A DNA stretch of 27,448 nucleotides, taken from positions 1-27,448 of the forward strand of contig CAJNOQ010001922.1 of assembly GCA_905250885.1 (NCBI GenBank), written 5' to 3'. Positions 1 to 9,932 of the stretch are shown piece after piece (position 1 is the first letter of the stretch; every line of letters begins with the position of its first letter). Source of the stretch: Didymodactylos carnosus. Its lineage: Eukaryota > Rotifera > Eurotatoria > Philodinida > Philodinidae. Below the pieces are notes generated by a model. That model ran no database searches and was not told the DNA's origin. It saw only the letters and a program-made list of their open reading frames with translations. The translations under genes were made by a program, and so were the position numbers.

Positions 1-1011
1 GACCATATCTCGGAAACGAAGGGCCATAAGCACAAACGGTTTTAGAGTTTTCTTAGTCTCATCAAGATCTACTTATGGCCAAAAGACGGAGTCAAAAGCG
101 AGGAATCAGTTGGGGAAGTTCCCTCGTTAGTTTTGTTGTCTCGAAGTTTGATGTGAAGCTCACTGTTGCATCAAAATTAGTCGTATTTTCTCAGTGTGTG
201 TTTCTAATTTGTCGTTATTGAATACGATTATGTAGTTACTTTTTGTTTTCGTGTTTGTAGTTATTTTTTCATTGTACATGTTGTATATGTACGTTCCAGT
301 ATGTACAATTTATACAGATATTTTTCTTGTGCATTATTTTTCTTTTCATATGCTACTTTGAAAAAAAGCTTCCAGTTTTTTTTGCTATGCATTATGACTG
401 TTTATTTTTCTCTTTGTCTGTGCGTAAAATGACGACGATAATACGTTTCATTCCATTTAAGTTTTAATAATAGAAATTATATGAATTATCTTGTCTTTCT
501 TTTGTCGACTAAATTTACTAGGTTATTATGGGATATAGATCAAAGCGTGTATGTAGGATGTGACACTCCGTTCAGTCTGGATTAAATTTTTTAATAAAAT
601 ACAAAACTATCACTTTTTTATGCTCTTATTTTTTGCGTGTTTGTTGGATGTATCCCAAGAAAGAAATATATCTTGAAACAACATGAAGACTATGAAATAG
701 ATCGAGGTGGCTTCCCGCTCGATCAATTTCTTTTTAAAATTTTCCGTTCTCATTAGTATGAGAAATTTTCAGCTCGACTCGGTTCCGTTTCAGAAACACA
801 CCAGTCGCTTTCATATTTGATGTAAATTATTGAAGCAGTTTCACTCATGCGAAAGGCACAATGCACTGATATATTTTTCTCAAAATTTTGTTGTTCTGAA
901 ATAAGTTAACCACTGGACGACAGTACATTAAGATTATTGCTTTATGTTTCTCAAATATGATTAACATTCTCAGTGTTGTAGAGAACTATTATGTTCATCT
1001 CGTTGTTTTTA
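1..1011. other. Upstream flank, no gene seen
   Basis: This is AT-rich, T-biased DNA before gene A, with no extended reading frame and no splice structure that I can assemble. It has one perfect 9-bp inverted repeat, 22-30 with 72-80, which could be chance. The promoter of gene A presumably lies here, but I see no convincing TATA or initiator element. Confidence 0.5.
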
Positions 1012-1017
1012 TTTTAG
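1012..1017 (+). promoter_or_regulatory. Splice acceptor 16 nt before the gene A start codon
   Basis: A T-rich tract ending ATTTTAG at 1017 sits 16 nt before the ATG at 1034. It looks like a genuine 3' splice site, but I see no coding exon upstream. It is either the end of a 5'UTR intron or a spliced-leader trans-splice acceptor. Matching sites precede the other three genes. Confidence 0.45.
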
Positions 1018-1033
1018 ATTTCTTCTTGTAATA

Positions 1034-3499
1034 ATGTCTAGCAGTGACATTGTATCAGGTGTGTAACATTTCTAAGCATTATTAATCCGTGTTTTAGAGA
1101 TTAGTGTCGTTCTCATATAGGATGAAGACTAAATTTCGAAGAACTAGCAAAAGAATGAAAAATTCACTTATCGGGTTATTTAGCTAAAAAAGTGTATGTT
1201 GCATATTTTTCTCCGTTTAGACGATGCTCTGAAAGAAAAACGTTTACGTCGAACTAAACAAGATGATGATTTCATATTCGACTATAACCCTGGATCACAA
1301 CTTGCAAGCAATCCATCAACATCGTCCACGTCATCTATGTCATTATCGTTTATGAATGATACATTGAACGAACAGGAAGAAGTATTTGAAGTGGGAGATA
1401 TTGTATGGGCTCGTCTTAATGGCCATCCATGGTAAGTGGCTGGAGACTCTCAGTTGTGTTTTTCTTATCTCTTGTTTTGTCCTTTTAGGTGGCCATCGCT
1501 TGTTTATGGTTGCTTCTCTGAGAATGGTCAACATGTTAAAACAGTTGCTAATAGTCGAGGTGGTTACAAACGTCAATATTTTGTTTATTATTATGGCTCA
1601 CATTTCGAATATTCTTGGATATTTAAAGCATCGTTATTTCGTTATAATGGATTGAAAAATTTTATTGAACATGCTGAGAGTGTAGTGGATCAGGTATTTA
1701 TCTTTCAAATTCAGTTTGCCTCCATGTCTTATCTGAGGGGATATTACTCTTCAAAACAACCATCTCTAGCCTCTAAATCTTTGTGATACTCATATTTTCT
1801 TTAAAGAGCAAGCGTTGAATTAATGAAATCTAGATCTATGTAACTTACGTTAGTCCTAAATATAGATTCGGTTTTGAGGATGGAATTGTATTCATTTTGT
1901 TTTTTCTGTCCTTAGGCAACAACAAAAACTGAACAACAAGAGTTAGCGAATCGTTTTCAGCTGAAAGTTTCTAAACGAACTCGGCCATTATGGGACGAAG
2001 CCATTTCTGAAGCTGATCGTGCTATGGCAATGTCAAAAGAAAAACGAACAGAAGAATTTAGCAAGTTATTGGATAGAATATTAAACGGTTTGCACGTTCC
2101 AGTAGATGGTAAAAAAAATCAATTTCTTTATCTAATGTAGAAATGTATATAACTTTTTTTGTCGTATTAAGAGGAAAGACTTGTTCATCCATCATTAAGT
2201 CCTTCGCCAACATCAAAAGCACGACCGAAGGTCGAAGTTGATGAAGAAGTAAGAAATATACATGTTAAGATAGAAATAATTATTCCTTTATTGTATTCAT
2301 TCTTCCAGTCAAAAACACTTATGCGCAAATCATCATTTATACCTGCTTCACCGATGTCAAATGGAGAGGCTAAATCATACAGTAAGAAAATAGCATCTGA
2401 TGTGCAAAATCAAGAAATAGACTCGTCTGATGCATCACCTCTACCCAAACCAAAATCAAAAGCCGGAAGAAAACCAAAGAGCTATTATCTATCGAATCCG
2501 GTTACTCCATCTCGATCACTATCACCGTTGCCCGTACGAAGAAAGGGAAAAAGAGGCAGAAAACCAAAAAATGTTCTACTTGATAATAACAGTTCAATTC
2601 CTTTATCAAATTCACCAGTATCAAAAAGAAAATCTGAATCATCTCCGGTGTCACTAAAAAGACGACGTGAAGCAATTACAACGAACAAGTCAAATGGTAC
2701 GTCTCCAACTATAGTACGTCCCTATATACGAGGCCCGTATAAAAAACGATCACATGTTCAAATATCAACAAATAATCAACGAAAATCAACTGAAATACAA
2801 AGAGTCGAAGTAACAAATGGCTTACTCGATTTAGTGAGTATCCATAGATAAACAAAAATATAAAGTGTGTTTCATTATGTTTTCTTGTTTTTCGTTTAGT
2901 CAACCGCTAAACCTTCCTCACAATCCAATCTTCAATCTCCAGCAATTAAAACTGATATTAACGACGAAGATATTAAAGTTTTATCTGTTTTGACAAAACC
3001 CACTTGTCCACCACCACCTCTTTCATCATCATTATCCGCAGCTATTTATCATTCACTGGAAATCGGCATACCAGCCCTAACAACTTATGAAGAAATAAGA
3101 TTAGCCGAAGATCTAATAAATCATGAAGCTGGTAAACAGCTGACATTTGAACAAGCACAAGCATATATTACAAAAAAAGCAACAGATATTGTTAATTTAA
3201 ATCATCATTACCATATGACTTATGTTCAACCAGAATATTTTTATGATTTTTTATTGAAAAATCCACAAGTTATTATCAAACATCGACAATGGTTCGAAAA
3301 TATTAAATCAAGCACAATGCCATTGAATGGAAATACGATTGAACTAAAACGATGGCAGCTAGTAGCGATTGTAAAAACACATACCGCATCAGAACAACAA
3401 GAACAAGAAAGAAAAGAAGAATATGACGATATTGATGATGAAGAAGATAATAATAAACAAAAACGAAATTCATTTCGACGATCAGAAAGGAATAAGTGA
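1034..3499 (+). CDS. PWWP-domain chromatin protein, tandem copy A
   Basis: Seven exons: 1034-1058, 1221-1431, 1489-1693, 1916-2108, 2172-2248, 2309-2833, 2900-3499. All introns are GT-AG, the phases agree, and the product is about 611 aa. A PWWP domain spans about residues 65-147; GDIVWARLNGHPWWP carries the full motif at 78-81, split by an intron inside the first Trp codon. PWWP modules bind DNA and methylated H3K36 on nucleosomes, so a nuclear chromatin role is likely. A charged helical stretch follows (about 148-212), then a Ser/Lys-rich linker with two AT-hook-like GRKPK motifs. A conserved C-terminal domain (about 470-570) has a transposase-like helix-turn-helix look, and the tail is acidic and basic. 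The N-terminus holds a basic RRTKQD motif shared with copy B. The start is chosen because exon 1 (MSSSDIVS) aligns in position and phase with exon 1 of copy B. The exact cellular role is unknown. Confidence 0.85.
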
Positions 3500-3569
3500 G
3501 AAATAAGATGTGTGAAAATACAAATTCTCTTATCCATTGTTCATTTCCGTTGTTAGGTTAACTATACAA

Positions 3570-3575
3570 AATAAA
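3570..3575 (+). terminator. Likely poly(A) signal of gene A
   Basis: AATAAA lies 71 nt after the stop codon at 3497-3499, a normal distance for a short 3'UTR. This assignment is by position only. Confidence 0.5.
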
Positions 3576-4846
3576 TTATAGGTTTCACTAGAGATAGCCA
3601 AGTAAAACATCTTAGTAACTCTGCTTTGCTTATGCTATCATAATTTCGTGGATGATCGATGAGCCATATGTCTTAGAAAATAAATCGACTTATCAGTTTT
3701 AATAGTAGTCGTTGGGTTAGTTCGATGTTTGTCTGTAAACATCTTCACGATAATCTTGTTCCTAAACTATACATTCAGTTCTTTGTATCAAAGACTGTAT
3801 TATGTATTTCTACCCGATTTGTAAATATTTATATGTTGTTTTTACTATTTCTTTATACTATCCGTTAAACGATAATTAGTTTTGACCTTTATGTCATGGT
3901 ACAATTCTTTTACATATACAATATGCCTGTTTTCTTTTCCGGTGTTTGATCGTTGTTCTCATTTTTCTCTTTTTTGTATACAAACATAAAAGAGATATTT
4001 AATTCATTGTCTCAACTCATTTTTTTGTTTATACAAATTTTTGAATTAAACAATCCTCTTTGACAGACTCAAAAATATTTTGTAATTTGTAAATAGATTT
4101 TTCCTTATTCATCTTTGGCTTATGTGTGCCTAGTTAAGTTTAGAACCGCTTTTGTTCTATTGTTTCAAACACTTCTAATCCTGTGCAAGAGAGAGAGAAT
4201 TCAATCTCGAAGAGAACATTAAAGTCATTAAAAAACTTTTATATTTTTTCAAAACTGAAAAAACAATTCATTTTTCTTTACTCTAGTGTTTATTGTTTTC
4301 AAACGTCAGATTTTTTTGTTAGTTTTTCAATCTAAACATGTGTATACTTTGAATGTTTCCATTTTTCTTTGTTGTTTATGTTTTATGGAAAAAAACTTTG
4401 TCAAGTGCATGAATTATTGATAATAAATCACATGTTTTTCTACTTTTTTGTATTATATTATTAAGATTGTAAGCTTTTGAGAGAGTTGCTCTTATTCATC
4501 ATCCTATACAATCATTAATCGTTCTCTTTATCTTTGAATACGGCTGTGAAAGTATTTTATGCTTTATACAGGACAGAATTCGTTTTTGTTTTATCGTTTT
4601 TCATTCAAATGTAGCTGCATTTTTCATATCAGTCACAGAACTATCGTCCATGACATTTATTCACAGTTGCGCTTCTTAGCAAGACAAAGTGAAACTTTTT
4701 ATTCATATAGAAGTTTGTTTGTTCTGTTTAATTATCTGTGATGTTTGGATGCGTATCTCATATGTTCCTGATACTACAGCTCTGCTGCAGCTGCGAACGT
4801 GAAATGGCATACAGGAACCCTTTGTTGTTTTCACTTGTATCAGGTC

Positions 4847-4867
4847 TTGCTCAGTTGATAAAAATTT
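4847..4867 (+). repeat. 21-nt direct repeat, copy 1
   Basis: The sequence TTGCTCAGTTGATAAAAATT plus a final T recurs at 5549-5569 with one mismatch (20/21). The similarity does not extend past the unit on either side, so it is a short dispersed word and not a long terminal repeat. Confidence 0.5.
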
Positions 4868-5548
4868 CGATAATATGTAGTAGTGATTTCGATGTCCTCC
4901 GAATAAACCAGTAAATCATATTTTTAACACTTTCAAAAGCTCATTTTGAAATTCTTCAATCGTTGATCCAACTTCCGTCCCGCCGTTCTTATATCTGAAA
5001 TTGATTACAGATTATTATTCTAGACACGTTTTCTTAATGGATGAAGTCTAACTAATGACTTATGTATAGCAGAAAATCGCATTTCTTGTCCGAAGCGTAA
5101 AAAACGAAATACATCCATGTGGTCTGATTTCTTAGGTCTCTTTTTTTAAGGAGAATATCTTTTTTGTTCATGATGCTGTCATAATGAGGCAGCACATGGC
5201 TTATGTTTCCAACAAGTTAATTTATCATATTCAGTAATTAGTTGACTCATGAGCCATTGTTTTTCGGAATTAGTCTGAGTTTTACGTCGTTGTACGGTGT
5301 CTTGAGACTTTTTTTTATTAAAGCAAAGATATTGTTATTCAAATGTGTTCTTGAATTGACTAATTTTATTTGCACCCGATACCATTATAGCAATGTATGT
5401 GAGTCAGATACAAGTATTGCGGTTTAGATTCTAAAATACCGCAAAAAAATATTTGTCGCAGTTGTCTTATTTGATGCTTTCATTTTTTTTAGGTTACTCT
5501 CTTCATGAAAAAAAGATTATCAAAGGTGATATTATCTAAAAGTTGGTG

Positions 5549-5569
5549 TTGCTCGGTTGATAAAAATTT
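5549..5569 (+). repeat. 21-nt direct repeat, copy 2
   Basis: This is the partner of 4847-4867, differing by one A/G change. The flanks are unrelated. Confidence 0.5.
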
Positions 5570-7260
5570 TTGGAATAAATTGCTTGATTTAGTTGATTAA
5601 GCATTATAAAAAAGCACTAGATAACAGCCTAGTCAACTAAAACAATTATAGTCAATCAAATCGATGTTAGATGAACAATCATTATAACCGAAAAGAAAAA
5701 AAAACAGAACGAGGAAATACAAAGAATGATGGCTTATCTTTTGTGATAAAAATGCAAACTCATCAACAAATTGAGACAAATATTCTTATTCTTTTATATT
5801 ATATTTCTCTTATTCGTTATTAAATATATGAACAACAACTAAAATCATCCCAAAATGTAAGATATATAATCTTCATTTAAAAAGTTCTTCAGTACTTTTC
5901 ATCTCGATTATATATCAGTTATATCGCTGCATGTGTTGTTACTCATTAATACAATTAATGTACCAGCATGAAAATATAAGATATGTTCAAATAGAGAAGT
6001 ATCAAAACAAATACCACAAATTAAGAACATATTCATGCGTTATTCTTGTTCTGTTTAGAGGAAAAATCTTTGAAGATTCGCTCAGTTTACTGGAAATTTT
6101 TTCTCACTAGTTCACCATAATTCGAAGTCATTTGAGGCAGCTTTTGCCAACGTTTATATGCAGAGTAAAATATACTTTTCTTCATCTATGACCATCTTAT
6201 CTCAAAAGTTTCAAGACTATGTAGAATGCAATCCATGAAATTTAATTGTACTCCGGTTTAACTGATATTTTTCCGCTACTATTGATAAAATCAGAAAAAG
6301 ATTTTGGCAGCAAAAGATTCGATTAATCATCCATCATTACGAAAAGTTAACATTCATCGCTGAGTAACTCTCTGTTGAATGCATGACTGTCTTGATTATT
6401 GAGAATAGTTATGGTTCTAAAATGAAAGAGATAACCTGATTTGTTGATTTTTTCCTATATCATCCAATGCTCATATTTCATCGTCATTAATGGTTTGATG
6501 GTGTTAAATCAATCATGCCTGCAGATAATGACATAGATCTGGCGATATCTAGTAGATCAAACTTTTTTTTGATACTTCTGTCCTTTTCTAAGAAAGCAAA
6601 TCAGAAAACTATTAATGTACCGATAAGTCAGATAGTTTTTGTCATTAGAGAGTTTTGTAGACTATTTTTTTGTAATGTGTTCCTTGTTGTTATTTTGCGA
6701 TGACATGTATTTTTCGATCACATTCCTGATCGAAGTTTTTTTTGTTTTGATACGATATTTCCACGTGTTATTTGATAGTAGATAAGACTGTTTAATGTTC
6801 TGCTGACAAAGAAGTCTGTTTGAAAATGGCTGCGAGTCACGGACATAGAGGAAGCAGCCCTTTTTGCATTCGTGAACAGACTCAGTGAAATATGTGAAAG
6901 TTTTTAATTGATTAAAGTTCTTTGAAACCAAGAAAGTTTCAAAAAGACGTTTTATAGCTCCGAACTGAAAAGCTGTAAATAGTACTAACAGTTCGACTGA
7001 CCGGCATAGATAGCTCGATTCATCGCGTTTTCCCATTGATTCCTCCTTTAGCTTGATTTCTTCATGAGAAATATAGCAAAAACTTCCTTACGTCATCAAA
7101 CCATTCTCGTTCAGTTGTGATTACATCCATACTTATTTTTTTCTTAACATTTCTAAATCGTGAGATAATATGACTAACTTCTATTTTTACTCTTCGAATT
7201 TGATGTTAAATGCGAAGTCCTTTAATCTGTTTATTTCGAAAAATGCCTTGTTTTTTATAT

Positions 7261-7267
7261 ATTTCAG
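7261..7267 (+). promoter_or_regulatory. Splice acceptor 34 nt before the gene B start codon
   Basis: ATTTCAG ends at 7267, 34 nt before the ATG at 7302, after a T-rich tract. No upstream coding exon is visible. It is a 5'UTR intron end or a trans-splice acceptor, equivalent to the site before gene A. Confidence 0.45.
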
Positions 7268-7301
7268 ATACCATAATACACTTACGCTCACAATCACTAT
7301 T

Positions 7302-9932
7302 ATGGCAAATAATTATACCGATCATACTTCAGGTATTGTATTATTGTTGTGCTCAACTAATCTACATATTTTTTAACAAATATGAGTGACGATTTTAGAT
7401 GACGGTATTCCAACAAAACGTCAGCGTCGAACAAAACAGGATTCAGATTTTATTTTTGATAATAATCATCGAACACAAAATAATACCAACAACACTATAT
7501 CAAATGAAAATGGAAAAAATCGTTCGTCATCTTTAAGTACAAAAAGACAATATTCTTATGATGATGAAAACTCAATAATTAATGAAAATGGTGTTATCCC
7601 GTCAAATATTGTGCCAGATACATTTGAAGAAGGTGAAATTGTTTGGGTAAGCACATATCTACCTTTATTTTTATCTTCTAATTAGTTATTTTTATTTTCT
7701 TAAAGGCTCGTCTTGGGGGTTATCCGTGGTAAGAAAATGAGATATTAATTCAGTATCTAATTTTGATCTATTGTTTGTTTTGTTATACGAAAAGGTGGCC
7801 TGCACTAATTTTTGGTTGCCATACAGAGAATGGTATATATACAAAAACGTTAAGTAAGTCAGCATATCACTTTCGACTATTAATTGATATTTCACAAATT
7901 AAATTGTATTTTGATTAGATTCTGGAAATATATCAAAGCGACAATATTTCGTGTATTTCTATGGTCCATATTTGGAGTACAGTTGGATTTATTCAGCGTC
8001 ATTATTGAAATACGCTGGTTTGTCGTCGTTTATTCAACATGCTGAAACAGCTGTTCAACAAGTATATCAGAATGTCTTATACAATATTAGTAATACATTA
8101 GAATTCTCATTTTTTTAGGCAAGTACAAAAGGTGAACAACAACATTTGGCAAATATGTATCAATTAAAAGTTAGTATGAAAAAACGTTTACAATGGGATG
8201 AGGCAATTGAATTGGCCGATCAAGCACTAAAAATATCAAAAGAGCAACGTATCAAAGAGTTTGGAGAACTCTTAAAAGAGTTATTAGCAACGGGAAAACA
8301 TTTTGGTTTACGTAAGTCAGTGATACCTAATAGTTTATTTAGTTTATTTAGTCTGATTAATTCATCTCTTTTTTAGCTGCTTCTTCTGATCGACGGCGAC
8401 GACGACAGAGAACACTAAGTGATGACAAAAAGACAAATTCACATGATGAGTATGCTCTGAACGAAGTAATCCATTTTGAAAATGCTTGATTTTACATATC
8501 ATACACATATTGTTATTTGTTATTTCTAGCCAAGTCCGAATAAAAAAGCAAAAAGATCAACTAAACTACGTCGAAAATCATCTTCGTCATTATCCACTGA
8601 ATCTAATCAACAACATGAATTTTCTTATTCTTCACCATTAGTCATAAACTCAGATTTAAATTCGACCTCGACACAGTCGCGAACAAAATCTTTAGTATCA
8701 CCAAAAAAGCCAATCGTTTTTGTTCCACATTCGAGAAAATCTGGCGATTCTCCAACGTTAAAAGCACGTCATACAAAAATAAAGAAAGATAATGGTGAAG
8801 AAAAACGTTTCTCAAAACAACATTCGTCAAGTAGTAATAGTGGCAATAAGAAAAAATTAACGAATGTACAACAATCAACAATGTCAAATGTAGTAAGAAA
8901 TCAATCAGCTTCTTTTCTCCTTCTATAAAAGGTTTTTGAGTGTTCACTTTCAATGTAAAATAGTAGTGTCAACTAAAATGAGCAGTACGTGTCGGTTGGC
9001 TGTTAAGTTTTTGTTGATCCAGTTTTCATGGGAAGCTTTATGAATATTAGCTCTGAAGAGGTTTTTTTGTTCCGTTTATCACTACTCATTTATTATTCTT
9101 TTTGACACTCTAGCCGTCATCATCACCACCATCGAATGAATCCTTCTTTATGAAAGTGAAAACAACGCCTATACATGGCGTTACGACTTCATCTAAAACG
9201 AGAGCAGTACCTAGAACAGTCTATCGATCGCCATCAACAAACAAATCAAAGCAACAAAATATTCGCAACAACAAAAGTGACGATGAGTACGATTACAATA
9301 TTGATAAAAATAAAACGTTTTCACCAAAATCTGTATCCTTATCATCTCCGAATATTACACCGTCGTCAAATCATCGTCTAGTTTCTCCTGTCGTAACATC
9401 ACCAACCCATTTACAACCATCAGTAACATCATCAACGATCAATGAACAACCATCCATGTCATCCATTGTTCTTTTATCTCAAACCGCTCTTCCTGTATTA
9501 ACAAATTATGAACAAAAACAAATTGTTGAGGGTATTATCAATCATCGTCGTGGAAAACAATTAACATTTGAAGAAGCACAAGCGTACGCATTGGAAAAAG
9601 CTATTGAAATTGTTTTAGAAAATCATCATTATCGTATGCCCTATATTCAACATGAATGGTTTTATGATTTTTGTTTAAAATATCCACAAATTATATTTAA
9701 GTATCGATCTTGGTTTGAACATGTTAAAGTAGACACTGTACCATTGAGTGGAAATGTTATCGAAATGAAACGATGGCAATTGGCGTGTATATTAAATGCA
9801 CAAATAAAATCTATACAAAATGGTAATAAATTTAATGAAAATAATAATGATTATAACGAAACAATGGACGATCAGGATCAAGATAAGCATGATCGTGTTG
9901 CGACACGTTCAGCAAAACAATACACTAAATAA
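7302..9932 (+). CDS. PWWP-domain chromatin protein, tandem copy B
   Basis: Nine exons: 7302-7332, 7399-7646, 7706-7728, 7795-7853, 7919-8061, 8119-8311, 8377-8465, 8530-8892, 9114-9932. The phases agree and the product is about 655 aa. It is a diverged paralogue of copy A along its whole length. The N-terminus shares the RRTKQDSDFIFDNN-type motif. The PWWP domain spans about residues 88-160 (GEIVWARLGGYPWWP, motif 100-103), and the following helical exon is 193 nt in both genes. The C-terminal domain (about 510-612) keeps GKQLTFEEAQAYA, NHHYRMPYIQ, WFYDF and KRWQLA. The Ser/Lys-rich linker differs and has no clear AT-hook. Two introns are absent from A: one just before the PWWP motif, making a 23-nt microexon, and one after TKTLN. 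Function is inferred as for A, a nuclear chromatin or DNA-binding protein. The frame is open, with no sign of decay. Confidence 0.85.

Larger units (their letters stand above)
3576..7260. other. Intergenic region between the PWWP paralogues, no gene seen
   Basis: This is about 3.7 kb of T-rich DNA. Small open frames occur on both strands, the longest on the minus strand at 6662-7036. None shows family motifs, exon continuation or a match to its neighbours. A 21-nt near-identical direct repeat (4847-4867 and 5549-5569) is the only repeat structure I noticed. Confidence 0.5.

Noticed and set aside
116..130. GTTCCCTCGT at the window start matching the end of the 18711-19225 element
   Set aside because: Only about 10-11 bp match and the neighbouring bases do not follow the element's arm, so chance is likely.
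4847..5569. The 21-nt direct repeats as solo LTRs or a target duplication
   Set aside because: They are too short for LTRs and too long for a duplication, and there are no inverted ends inside them.
6662..7036. Minus-strand open frame of 124 codons
   Set aside because: No recognisable motif, no splice partners and no clear start context; the length is possible by chance in this base composition.
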